A stretch of DNA of 64,000 bases from Pandoraea faecigallinarum. Lineage in GTDB: Bacteria > Pseudomonadota > Gammaproteobacteria > Burkholderiales > Burkholderiaceae. Every line of letters starts with the position of its first letter. Position 1 is the first letter of the stretch. The stretch spans positions 40,369 to 104,368 of the forward strand of contig NZ_CP011809.2 in NCBI RefSeq assembly GCF_001029105.3. The letters are read 5' to 3'. A model generated the notes under the pieces. That model saw nothing but the letters and a program-made list of their open reading frames with translations, did not search any database and had not been told where the DNA came from. A program made the translations under genes and the position numbers. Shown here piece by piece: positions 28,111-36,419 of the stretch.

Positions 28111-28419
28111 TTATCGCTCAGAATGATGACAGCCATAGCTGACGTTCGACAGCACGAGGCTCTCCTGCCGGCGCATTCCAATCCGACTGATTCGGTTGGT
28201 GGTTTTATCACCCAGGTGAAACACCACATCGCAGAGGCTGTCAAACCATCCCATGTGGGTGGTTTTCCGATAGGCAGGGAGGACGGCGTCCTGATCATCG
28301 AATTTAAGATTAAGATCGGCCAGCGCAACCGCGATGTCCTCGTGACGGTGATTGGACACGAGGGGGACAATACGAAAGAATCGGCGAATTGTGAGAGGAA
28401 TGAGAGGGCCATCTGCCAT
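28111..28419 (-). CDS. Short effector-like protein with one degenerate W-motif
   Basis: This 102-residue product starts MADGPLIPLTIRRFF and contains THMGWFDSLCDVVFHLGDK. A P-(L/I)-T-I opening and an MG-W...D...F segment about 45 residues later are also seen in Salmonella SopD/Sif-type N-termini. It ends 19 bp before the 307-residue gene in another frame. It may be a separate small gene or the frameshifted start of a longer three-domain effector. Composition looks coding; the competing frame in this region is poorer. Confidence 0.5.
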   Translation of the reverse strand: MADGPLIPLTIRRFFRIVPLVSNHRHEDIAVALADLNLKFDDQDAVLPAYRKTTHMGWFDSLCDVVFHLGDKTTNRISRIGMRRQESLVLSNVSYGCHHSER

Positions 28420-28567
28420 AAGTGAGTTCCTTACACACGCCGCCGGAATACCGACGGCTACCCCAATGAGCTCTATCCAAACGACACCACCTTAGCGCCG
28501 CGCGCGTAGCGCTTGCCAAACAGCGCCGCATCTAGGGTGCCGTCGCGCAGACGGTGACGACGGTCGT

Positions 28568-28640
28568 ACTGTCATTGTCCGCATCCACGGTCCGGCCGGC
28601 CTCCGGTGGACACCTGAATTCGCCCCCGACGCGCGCTTTG
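28568..28640 (+). repeat. Effector-associated repeat, copy 3
   Basis: GTCATTGTCCGCATCCACGG followed by GGTGGACACCTGAATTCGCC is a diverged match to the copies at 13440 and 15655 (consensus GGTGAACACCTGAGGTG). It lies 150 bp upstream of the minus-strand effector-like gene at 28111-28419. Confidence 0.6.
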
Positions 28641-28667
28641 GTCGTTGGCATCAGGCGCACGAATGGC

Positions 28668-28704
28668 AGTACTGTAAATGCATGGCTGAGAACTATTCTT
28701 ATTG
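28668..28704 (+). promoter_or_regulatory. Fur-box-like conserved element, copy 2
   Basis: AGTACTGTAAATGCATGG followed by CTGAGAACTATTCTTATTG. It lies 165 bp upstream of the higB remnant in the same orientation. The inverted GAGAA-N3-TTCT core matches the other three copies. Confidence 0.5.
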
Positions 28705-28868
28705 AACGCGCGCAGGCACGCCTCCACGACCGGCCGCGCTGGCGGCACCGTCTCCCCCCGCCGCGCCAGCTTTCCTGCCCCGGTTAGACTTGGCAGGAAG
28801 AAGGGCCGTGTAACGGAAACGCGTAAATTCCGCTTGCCAAAATGTACCTTTTTGGGCACAAATAGAAG

Positions 28869-29238
28869 ATGGGTCCCACGCTGAAACCTCTCTACTGGAT
28901 CGCTTCGGCGAAGAAGGATTTGAAGGCAATGCCCGCCGACATTCAGGACACGTTCGGCTACGCATTGCACCTGGCACAGTTCGGTGGCATCCACGTCGAC
29001 GCAAAGGTGCTAAAAGGCTTCGGCTCGGCCAGCGTCATTGAGATGGTCGAGCCGTGACGAACACGGCACGTACCGCGCTGTCTATACCGTGAAATTCGGC
29101 AATGCGGTCTATGTCCTACATTGCTTCCAAAAGAAATCAATGAAAGGCATTGCAACGCCGAAACCTGATATGGACTTGATCCGTTATCGCCTGCGCGCGG
29201 CTGAGCATCACGCTAAAGGAGCCAATGATGGAGATTGA
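28869..29238 (+). pseudogene. HigB-type toxin (Gp49/DUF891 family), frameshifted
   Basis: Residues to VLKGFGSASVIEMVE match the intact toxin at 34859, then an extra C in GTCGAGCCGTGACG gives an early stop at 29057. The rest (DEHGTYRAVYTVKFGNAVYVLHCFQKKSMKGIATPK) continues in the next frame to 29238. Loss of the toxin while the antitoxin stays open is a usual path for toxin-antitoxin decay. Confidence 0.85.
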
Positions 29239-29539
29239 GAAATCCACGGGCAATATTTATGCTGACATCGGCGCGGGCAACGCTGATGAAATGCTCGTCA
29301 AAGCTCGACTGGTGTCCAAAATCGCGGAAATCATCGCCGCGCGCGATTGGACGCAGCAACAAGCCGCAACCGTTCTCGGCATCCCTCGGCCGAAGCTGTC
29401 GAATATACTTCGTGGCCAGTTTCGCGGGGTCAGCGAAGCGCGACTCATGGAATGCTTGGCAGCGCTCGGGCGCGACATAAAAATTGTCGTCGGCCCCGCC
29501 CGGGCAACCGCAGGAAGCATCGAAGTCGTGTTTGCCTGA
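29228..29539 (+). CDS. HigA-type antitoxin, XRE family
   Basis: This 103-residue helix-turn-helix protein is the partner of the broken toxin upstream. The HTH is TQQQAATVLGIPRPKLSNILRGQFRGVSEARLMECL, followed by a short strand DIKIVVGPA. AAGGAGCC precedes; an ATG at 29225 is an alternative start. It may still repress the operon or cross-neutralise the related toxin at 34859. Confidence 0.85.
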   Translation: MEIEKSTGNIYADIGAGNADEMLVKARLVSKIAEIIAARDWTQQQAATVLGIPRPKLSNILRGQFRGVSEARLMECLAALGRDIKIVVGPARATAGSIEVVFA

Positions 29540-29764
29540 CTGAAGCCAACGAGCTTTCGAATGCAAACCGCGGATTTCTCAGCAGATAGTGTCGGAGTTG
29601 AGAGCAAGGCGTCAGCAACGTTTTGTCGCAAAAGGCCGACGCTCAAGGATAATGTGAAGAGGGGGGACGGGGTGCTTCACAGATCCTTGGTCGGTTCACG
29701 CGTAGCCGTGTACAGGGGGAGGGAGGCGAGCGAGGGGGCGCGGACCGTAAAATGCGGCAGCGCT
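29540..29764. other. Intergenic, no feature seen
   Basis: This is a non-coding stretch between the antitoxin and an IS256 end. No reading frame of credible composition was found. Confidence 0.4.
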
Positions 29765-29887
29765 GGGGACTGTCAGGAATTTTGTGTGTGAGGCTACCAT
29801 TATGGAAATGGGGCCGCCATGCCACGCAAACCTAAGACACCACCACGCGAACTGCCGTCAATTCCTAAAGCGCTGATCGACCAATTG
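29765..29887 (+). mobile_element. IS256-family left-end remnant
   Basis: The terminus GGGGACTGTCAGGAATTTTG is followed by a transposase start MPRKPKTPPRELPSIPKALIDQ. It is cut at 29888 by an IS6 type C element. It is related to, but diverged from, the IS256 at 36500-39369. Confidence 0.85.
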
Positions 29888-30716
29888 GGCGTTGTCAACT
29901 TAGGGATGTCGTCGAAGCCGATGCACGAATCGACAGCGATTCAAAAAGTATGAGACGGAGTTTGGGCAACGTGGGTGAATTCACGCCATTGAGCAAAGTG
30001 CACCGCGAGCTGTTTGCGATAAAGCCTCGCGCGCAGCAAATGGCGTTTGAGTGCGAAGTGCTGCCGGATTGGCCCGAAGCATGACAGGAAGGCCTGCGTG
30101 CGCGCTGGGACGCGAAAGCCCCGCATGCGCCGCTCGCGCTCCCGCGTAGGTTGATGGCTGTTCTCCGCGCGATTGTTGACCCGAGCCGCTGCTTTGACGA
30201 ACACATGCTTCACATTGGCCAGCGCCGGGATGTCGGCTTTAGCCGCCGGATAGCTGCGCAGTTGATCGGTCACGATCTTGCGTGGCACCGGGTTCGAGCG
30301 CAGCACGTGCTTGAAGAACCGTTTGGCGGCTGCCTTGTCGCGCCGCTTCTGCAGTAGGATGTCGAGTTGCGCGCCATGCGCGTCGACGGCGCGCCACAGC
30401 AGGTAGGGTTCACCGCGCAGGCTTACAAACATCTCGTCGAGGTGCCACGTGCTACCGGGCTTGCAGCGTGCCGCTTTGACCCGATGGGCAAAACCCGCGC
30501 CAAACTTGTCGCACCAGCGGCGGATCGTCTCGTAGCTGACTATCACCCCACGCTCAAACAGCAACTCTTCGATGTCGCGCAAGCTGAGCTGAAATCGGAA
30601 GTACCAACGCACCGCATGGCTGATGACCGACGCCGGGAATCGGTGGCCGTGATAGAGTGATTTCGGTTTTCTCATAGCTTCATCGTACGCCAACTTACCG
30701 ATAACGTGACAGTGCC
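29888..30716 (-). mobile_element. IS6-family element type C, copy 2 (829 bp)
   Basis: Complete ends GGCGTTGTCAACTTAGGG (left) and GGCACTGTCACGTTATCGG (right, reversed). The left flank GACCAATT and the right flank CCCGGTAG differ. CCCGGTAG also flanks IS6 type A copy 5 at 31196-31203. Confidence 0.92.
29941..30675 (-). CDS. IS6-family transposase (type C, copy 2)
   Basis: This 244-residue DDE transposase contains STWHLDEMFVSLRG, KIVTDQLRSYPAAK and NNRAENSHQPTRER. It is about half identical to type A by eye but ends differently (HVAQTPSHTF). I start at MRKPKSLYHG; an upstream TTG would add 6 residues. It is near-identical to the copy at 33387-34121. Confidence 0.92.
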   Translation of the reverse strand: MRKPKSLYHGHRFPASVISHAVRWYFRFQLSLRDIEELLFERGVIVSYETIRRWCDKFGAGFAHRVKAARCKPGSTWHLDEMFVSLRGEPYLLWRAVDAHGAQLDILLQKRRDKAAAKRFFKHVLRSNPVPRKIVTDQLRSYPAAKADIPALANVKHVFVKAAARVNNRAENSHQPTRERERRMRGFRVPARTQAFLSCFGPIRQHFALKRHLLRARLYRKQLAVHFAQWREFTHVAQTPSHTF

Positions 30717-31203
30717 CCCGGTAGAGGTATTTCCACGGTTCTGTCGCGATAACGAAGTTGCGCGGAAGCGAAGCCAGGGGCGCGTTGGTTTTTACGCAGC
30801 CAGTGCATAGAATTGCTCAGCAGGGGACGCACGGCGTCTCTTTGGGGCAAGCATTTGCCCCTTGCGAATCATGTGCATGGTCTCGATGCCGCCCAGGACA
30901 ATGCGGGCACAACGGAAATTCTGAAAACCCAGCATCGGTCTGAGGCGCCGTTTGATCGCGCGGTGGTCCTGCTCGTCAAGGTTGTTCAGGTACTTGTTCT
31001 GGCGGATTTCGATGGGCGTCTCGCGCTGGGCGCCCAGCGCCTGCAGCGCGGCGCGGTTCGCCCCGCTTTTGTCAACGGTGACGGACTTCGGCGTGCCCCG
31101 CCCGGCGGTGGCTTTTTCGAAGAACCGGCGCGCGGCGGCGGTATCGCGGCGTGCGCATAGCAGAAAATCAATGGTGTGGCCCGCCTTGTCCACCGCCCGG
31201 TAG
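30717..31203 (-). mobile_element. IS6-family element type B, mosaic fragments
   Basis: 30737-31203 starts with the type B terminus GGTTCTGTCGCG and encodes the C-terminal two thirds of the transposase from YRAVDKAGHTIDF. 30717-30736 is a separate 20-bp piece from inside another type B element (CCCGGTAGAGGTATTTCCAC, as at 6807-6826). The arrangement needs at least two recombination or insertion events. Confidence 0.8.
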
Positions 31204-31426
31204 GGTATTGTCAGGTTGTTTAGTTGAAACCGAGCCAAGGTACCATGGCAGAAAACGACGCCCTTACGCCGCCATGCGGGTGGAGCAAGCCCATTCCCAG
31301 GCGGCGAAGGCCTGGGTGCGCGCCGCACGTTTTTGCTCGGCATTGCGGTGATAGCGGCACGCCATGAACAGGTTCGAAACCTGACCGTGGATTGAGGCGA
31401 AGCGCTGCAATTGGCGTGCCGACTTA
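31204..31426 (-). mobile_element. IS6-family element type A, copy 5, truncated
   Basis: Terminus GGTATTGTCAGGTTGTTT at 31204, then the 3' part of the transposase (about 55 codons, ending WEWACSTRMAA in the minus direction). It is cut by the IS5 element at 31427. Confidence 0.9.
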
Positions 31427-32290
31427 GAGCGGCTAACAAAACCGGTCAACGAGCCGAGCGCAGATAACAGCGCACGCGAGGGATAGCAAAGCGAGATGGT
31501 TTTGAAGAGAGCGTTCAAAGCGGATACGCAACTTGCCGAACGCGGCAAGCCACGCATGCGTGCGCTCCACCACCCAACGATGTTTGCCGAGGCGGTCGTT
31601 CTTCTCGATGCCCCGACGAGCAATCCGGGCAATGATGCCGCGCTTGTGCAAGTGCTGTCGGCAGCGTGCAAAGTCGTAGCCCTTGTCGGCGTGAAGCTTG
31701 TCCGGGCGGCATCGGGGGCGACCACTGAGGCCCGGCACGCTGGGTATGGCGTCGATAAGTGCTTCGAACGCTATCGAATCGTGGCGATTCGCGCCTGTGA
31801 CAGTCAGCGCCAGGGGCACGCCCCGCTTGTCCACAATCAGGTGACGCTTGCTGCCGAGTTTGCCCCGATCCGTGGGGTTTGGGCCAGTCTGTTCGCCCCC
31901 CGGGGGCTCGATACAGATGCACCATCAATACAAGCCCGGCTCCAGTCGATCTGGTCGTGTTCACGTAGGCGCCTGAGCAGAGCCAGATGCAATCGCCCCC
32001 AGACGCCCTCGGATTGCCAGTCTCGCAACCGGCGCCCGCATGTCATGCCACTGCCGAAGCCAAGCTCTTGCGGCAAATCTTCCCATGGAATTCCGGTGTG
32101 CAGGACAAATAGAATGCCGTTTAGGGCCGCGCGATTTTCCACACGAGGCCGCCCGCCTCTCGCCGAAGGTGCTGCAACCGGCAACAGCGGTTCAAGCGCC
32201 TTCCACAGTTCATTGCTAATTTTTCGTCGTGCCATGCCACCTCTAACGCTGCTGCCGTTGCTTTCGATGACATGGTTTTGTTAGCCGCTC
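31427..32290 (-). mobile_element. IS5-family element (third type), 864 bp
   Basis: Perfect ends GAGCGGCTAACAAAACC at both sides, with TA on each flank (31425-31426, 32291-32292). The left flank is IS6 type A sequence but the right flank is not, so sequence next to it was later deleted or recombined. Confidence 0.88.
31433..32235 (-). CDS. IS5-family transposase (two overlapping frames)
   Basis: OrfA (32235 to 31837) has ISNELWKALEPLLPVA, NRAALNGILFVLHTGIPWEDLPQELGFGSG and RACIDGASVSS. OrfB (to 31433) has VTGANRHDSIAFEALIDAIP, LHADKGYDFARCRQHL and WVVERTHAWLAAFGKLRIRFE. The frames overlap around 31840-31964 and would be joined by a programmed frameshift, as in IS427-type members. Confidence 0.82.
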
Positions 32291-32371
32291 TAAATCGACA
32301 AGAACCGAACCGACACATCGGCACATCCGAAGGCCCCGCCGCACATCGGCGAGGTGTATTTCAACAGCCTG
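32291..32371. other. Short intergenic stretch
   Basis: Between the IS5 end and the AT-rich gene remnant. No feature seen. Confidence 0.3.
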
Positions 32372-33345
32372 TTAAGCTACAACGCCTCCAAAACCGGGAG
32401 TCTTCGCAAAACTATTTTTTATGTAACCGTTCACCAATAAATGTTGCGATTGATGGATTTGCGTAACGTAGTCGAGACCAGCCATCTTTATGGCACTGCC
32501 AGTATCAAAAGACGTATGTTTTAATTTAAAAAACTTTTTAGTAAAATCATCTAATACTTTGGCGTCTTCGTAAATTTTTTTTGTCGCTGTACCAGCCTTA
32601 AAAGAGATGCCAATTTGATTGGTCCTAAAAAACTTATCGGGATTGAATGACGGCCATGTTCCTTGCAGCACATCATTATTTATTTCGATGCTCGCAACGG
32701 ATTTGAGGTCGAGATTGATTTTTTTGCTTAGCTCAATAAAAAATTTTCGCATCTCAAGCGCGCTGGCCCCGGCCTTGTCTCCATGCCCAGCGATATCCAC
32801 GTTGATCCTTAGCTGGAGGGGCGATAATTGGGGCAAATGCCGCGATGCGCGTGCTTGAGCGGCCGGCAGAGGGTCGGTGAACGTGGCGATGGTGACATTA
32901 TTTTTGTCAACGCACTTCACCCCTGACTGCTTCGTTAGGGCACATTGGGTGTCATCTTTTATCTTTTGCTTTGATACCAAAGTATCTAACACTGACATCA
33001 AATGCATCTTCTGCATTTTGACAAAAAAATCTTGACAAATCTGGAGACGATTTTATTTCGCCTAAAACTAATTCATGCGTGATATCTACAAATTTATTTT
33101 GCAGTGTCTGACGAACGGTTTCATCCTGTGGCCACTTGGGCTTTACTCCTTCTTTGCTTTGCACGTAAGAGAGCACGTCGCTAAAAAATTGGTATTTATC
33201 TTTTTCCGGAATTGTAGAGTTTTTAATTTCATTAAAAACCATAGCGGCATTAGTGTATGCAGTTTTTTGGTCAAAATTGAAATTCGTCCACGATGGTTGC
33301 CCCATTCCATTATGGTGAAATTCCGGGAGAGACCCAACATCCAAC
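32372..33345 (-). pseudogene. AT-rich effector-like gene, frameshifted and 5'-truncated
   Basis: Two minus-strand frames (33345 down to 32952; 33016 down to 32372) join into one open protein of about 320 residues if one T is removed from the run complementary to the A7 tract at 33024-33030; the joined sequence reads SSPDLSRFFVKMQKMHLMSV. The start is lost where IS6 type C copy 3 begins at 33346. I do not recognise the family. The very low GC content matches the leucine-repeat gene at 8098-9066 and suggests separate acquisition. It could be a sequencing error, a decayed gene or a phase-variable tract. Confidence 0.6.
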
Positions 33346-34174
33346 GGCACTGTCACGTTATCGGTAAGTTGGCGTACGATGAAGCTATGAGAAAACCGAA
33401 ATCACTCTATCACGGCCACCGATTCCCGGCGTCGGTCATCAGCCATGCGGTGCGTTGGTACTTCCGATTTCAGCTCAGCTTGCGCGACATCGAAGAGTTG
33501 CTGTTTGAGCGTGGGGTGATAGTCAGCTACGAGACGATCCGCCGCTGGTGCGACAAGTTTGGCGCGGGCTTTGCTCATCGGGTCAAAGCGGCACGCTGCA
33601 AGCCCGGTAGCACGTGGCACCTCGACGAGATGTTTGTAAGCCTGCGCGGTGAACCCTACCTGCTGTGGCGCGCCGTCGACGCGCATGGCGCGGAACTCGA
33701 CATCCTACTGCAGAAGCGGCGCGACAAGGCAGCCGCCAAACGGTTCTTCAAGCACGTGCTGCGCTCGAACCCGGTGCCACGCAAGATCGTGACCGATCAA
33801 CTGCGCAGCTATCCGGCGGCTAAAGCCGACATCCCGGCGCTGGCCAATGTGAAGCATGTGTTCGTCAAAGCAGCGGCTCGGGTCAACAATCGCGCGGAGA
33901 ACAGCCATCAACCTACGCGGGAGCGCGAGCGGCGCATGCGGGGCTTTCGCGTCCCAGCGCGCACGCAGGCCTTCCTGTCATGCTTCGGGCCAATCCGGCA
34001 GCACTTCGCACTCAAACGCCATTTGCTGCGCGCGAGGCTTTATCGCAAACAGCTCGCGGTGCACTTTGCTCAATGGCGTGAATTCACCCACGTTGCCCAA
34101 ACTCCGTCTCATACTTTTTGAATCGCTGTCGATTCGTGCATCGGCTTCGACGACATCCCTAAGTTGACAACGCC
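33346..34174 (+). mobile_element. IS6-family element type C, copy 3 (829 bp)
   Basis: Complete, in the opposite orientation to copy 2. The left flank is the AT-rich gene remnant and the right flank (CACGGTAG) is an integrase fragment, so unrelated sequences were joined here. Confidence 0.92.
33387..34121 (+). CDS. IS6-family transposase (type C, copy 3)
   Basis: This 244-residue open transposase is nearly the same as the product of 29941-30675, with one visible difference (HGAELDILLQ here, HGAQLDILLQ there). A longer open frame upstream reads through the IS end into unrelated sequence and is not the real start. Confidence 0.92.
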   Translation: MRKPKSLYHGHRFPASVISHAVRWYFRFQLSLRDIEELLFERGVIVSYETIRRWCDKFGAGFAHRVKAARCKPGSTWHLDEMFVSLRGEPYLLWRAVDAHGAELDILLQKRRDKAAAKRFFKHVLRSNPVPRKIVTDQLRSYPAAKADIPALANVKHVFVKAAARVNNRAENSHQPTRERERRMRGFRVPARTQAFLSCFGPIRQHFALKRHLLRARLYRKQLAVHFAQWREFTHVAQTPSHTF

Positions 34175-34520
34175 CACGGTAGTCCTGCGCGCGCCGCGCG
34201 CCGGCGACCAGGCGCTCCTGAATCCATAGCAGCGTCGAGCGCGCCATGCGCAGATCAAGGCCGGTCTCGAGGTACTGGTCGGCGAGCTTGTCGAGCGGCA
34301 AACGTTCCAGGTAGCCGCGGAAGAACGCGAACTGATCAATCCCCAGATATTCACGACGCTCCCACTCGGCGCGCGTCGGTGCCCTGCCCCGCACCGCCCG
34401 CGACACGCGCTCGCTGTCCGGCGCCGTGGCCGCTGACGCCGGCACTGCACGCGACTCCACATCGGTGACGTCGGCTACCGCCGGGTTGTCGTGGTGCTTT
34501 CCGCCTGCGGGCTGCGTCAT
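34175..34520 (-). pseudogene. N-terminal fragment of a tyrosine integrase (DUF3701 type)
   Basis: The first 115 residues are open: a Ser/Ala-rich leader, then APTRAEWERREYLGIDQFAF and LDKLADQYLETGLDLRMARS, the DUF3701-like N-terminal domain found before phage-type integrase domains in Burkholderia. The catalytic domain is removed by the IS6 type C element. Its upstream DNA is duplicated at 24456-24604. Confidence 0.75.
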
Positions 34521-34523
34521 GGT

Positions 34524-34671
34524 GTGTTGGCAAAGCGCATGGCTTCGTTAAGTGATTGATCTGCCGGGATTTTACGACAGAGGTAAAGCAAAACGCCAGA
34601 GTAAAAGCAGAAAAATGCCGCTTAAGAGTATTAGAGTAATGTAGATAACTATTTGAGAATTGTTCTCATCC
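34524..34671 (+). repeat. Integrase upstream region, duplicated at 24456-24604
   Basis: It contains AAGCGCATGGCTTCGTTAAG at its start and ends with the Fur-box-like element AGTAATGTAGATAAC...TTGAGAATTGTTCTCATCC (34635-34671). The remaining 34672-34858 is a GC-rich higBA leader without a gene. Confidence 0.85.
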
Positions 34672-34858
34672 AATGTGCAACGTCGCGGCTGGATGGCCCG
34701 CGAGTCAGACGTCGGAACAAGCCTAACGCCACCCACTGTCGGCGGGCCGGCACCGGAACCCTGACGCCCCCGGCCGGCCTCCCCGGCTTCCCCCCTGAAC
34801 GCAGCGACGCCTGCCCGCCGCGTTTGCGGGATTACCTTAAAAGGTATAAACTATTCCG

Positions 34859-35236
34859 ATGACCGGTAATGAAAAGCCACTCGAATGGATTGGGGGAAGC
34901 TACAGGGAACTGATGGCGTTACCACCGGACGTGCGCCGACGATTCGGCTACGCCCTCTCGCTGGCCCAGATGGGCGATCAGGACGATGCGGCGAAGGTGC
35001 TCAAGGGCTTCGGCGGGGCGGGCGTGCTGGAGGTCGTTGAAGACGATGTCGGCGGCACGTACCGGGTGGTCTACACAGTCAAGTTCGTCGATGCGGTCTT
35101 CGTGCTGCATTGCTTTCAGAAGAAGAGCAAACGCGGGATCGCCACACCGAAAGAGGATATGGACATCATCCGCGCCCGGCTCAAGGTGGCCGAGGCAAGA
35201 GCACAGGAGTTGCGAAATGCAAAAACAAATCATTGA
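34859..35236 (+). CDS. HigB-type toxin (Gp49/DUF891 family)
   Basis: This 125-residue RelE-superfamily toxin is expected to cleave mRNA on the ribosome. Typical motifs are VRRRFGYALSLAQMG, AKVLKGFGGAGVLEVVEDD and GTYRVVYTVKFVDAVFVLHCFQKKSKRGIATPKEDMDII. It is intact, unlike its relative at 28869. It overlaps the antitoxin by 20 bp in toxin-first order, which is characteristic of higBA. Confidence 0.9.
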   Translation: MTGNEKPLEWIGGSYRELMALPPDVRRRFGYALSLAQMGDQDDAAKVLKGFGGAGVLEVVEDDVGGTYRVVYTVKFVDAVFVLHCFQKKSKRGIATPKEDMDIIRARLKVAEARAQELRNAKTNH

Positions 35237-35552
35237 AGGCGTCGAAGTCCAGCGCAGTTCGGGCAACGTCTTCGCCGATCTGGGAGTGCCTGAGGCGCAG
35301 AAACTGAAGATCAAGACGGGCCTGGTGATTGAGATTCGAAAGGCGATGCGTGCGCTTGGGCTGACACAACAAGCGGCCGCCGAGCGCATGGGTATCTCGC
35401 AACCGAAGGTCTCGGGCATGATGCGCGGCGACTTTACCAATTTGTCCGAGCGCAAGCTCATGGATTGCCTGAATCGCCTCGGCTACGACATCGAAATCAA
35501 GGTCCGGCCGGCGGCTGAGCCGGTCGGCCACCTCACGCTGGCCACCGCCTGA
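35217..35552 (+). CDS. HigA-type antitoxin, XRE family
   Basis: This 111-residue XRE-type HTH protein contains LGLTQQAAAERMGISQPKVSGMMRGDFTNLSERKLMDCL, then a strand DIEIKVRP. The start ATG at 35217 follows CAGGAG and lies inside the toxin gene. It should neutralise HigB and repress the operon. A terminator hairpin follows 90 bp downstream. Confidence 0.9.
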   Translation: MQKQIIEGVEVQRSSGNVFADLGVPEAQKLKIKTGLVIEIRKAMRALGLTQQAAAERMGISQPKVSGMMRGDFTNLSERKLMDCLNRLGYDIEIKVRPAAEPVGHLTLATA

Positions 35553-35642
35553 GCGCCGCAAGCCACACCCGTAGCCCGCGGTATCCGCGAAGTTGACGCC
35601 TTCACGGGCGTGGCTCACTCCACCTAGCTTACCCAATATATG

Positions 35643-35668
35643 ACGGGCTGCTTCGGCAGCCCGTTTTC
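35643..35668 (+). terminator. Rho-independent terminator after higBA
   Basis: ACGGGCTGC TTCG GCAGCCCGT forms a 9-bp stem with a stable TTCG loop, followed by TTT. A group II intron starts 4-8 bases after it. Confidence 0.88.
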
Positions 35669-35671
35669 GTT

Positions 35672-36419
35672 GTGCGCCCAGCATGGGCGCAATCTTGTGG
35701 GTGCGAGTCCCACCATGAGTTGACCACAGCGAATGAAGCGAAGCGCAACTGCGAGAGGGTGACCGATCGTGGGAAGGAAGCGTGGAGCGAAACCGCGAGC
35801 CGATGGACAAGAACCAGATAGAAGGCGAAGCCGATCAGGGCGAGCAGGCAATGGACTGCAAAGCTCTCGTGGTCAAAGGTCAGGCGGCGTAAATCTGGCG
35901 GTTGTGCGGCGAAGGATTGCGTTCTTACCTGGGGAGATCTCGCATTGCGCCTGAAAGGGCGACGGCGCCGAGCCGGAGCGAGAAGTCAGCAGAGGCCGTA
36001 GTAGCTGCCGGTTGTGGGCGAAGGGCCGAACGAGTAGGAGGGTCGAAGGCCGTGACGCTCGGACGTGTATTGCATCAGAAGCCCGCGCAGGCGGGGCGCA
36101 ACGAAGGTAGGCAAGGTGAAGCCAAGCTGGGAGCGATGTGTGATGAAACACGGACGGCGCGGCACGAAACCGGAAACCTGGGGCGAGACGCCTGCTTACG
36201 CAGGCGCTCGCGAGAGCAAATCTGGTGATGGCGTGGAAACGCGTCAAAGCCAATCGCGGCAGTGCCGGGGTGGACGGGATGTCGATCGCTGAAACGGCGG
36301 ACTATCTCAAGACGCACTGGCCTCGGATTCGGGAAGCATTGCTGGACGGAAGCTACCGCCCTCGCCGGTGCGGCGAGTTCAGATTCCGAAACCGGGTGGC
36401 GGGATGCGTGAACTGGAGG
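35672..36419 (+). mobile_element. Group II intron remnant
   Basis: The 5' end GTGCGCCCAGCATGGGCGC is a group II intron start, followed by domain I-type pairing GTGGGTGCGAGTCCCAC. The sequence runs into a maturase start at 36225. Only the 5' RNA domains and the first ~60 codons of the reverse transcriptase remain; domains V/VI are absent. It directly follows a transcription terminator, a preferred site for some bacterial introns. Confidence 0.8.

Larger units (their letters stand above)
28420..28868. other. Intergenic between effector genes and higBA
   Basis: No gene is seen in these 449 bp. It contains effector-associated repeat copy 3 and a Fur-box-like element, listed separately, in the same order as at 15655-15853. 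Confidence 0.6.

Noticed and set aside
28310..28531. Extension of the 307-residue effector frame upstream to 28412
   Set aside because: The extra 107 codons read as a frame shadow of the 102-residue gene and contain no motif; the ATG at 28091 is the better start.
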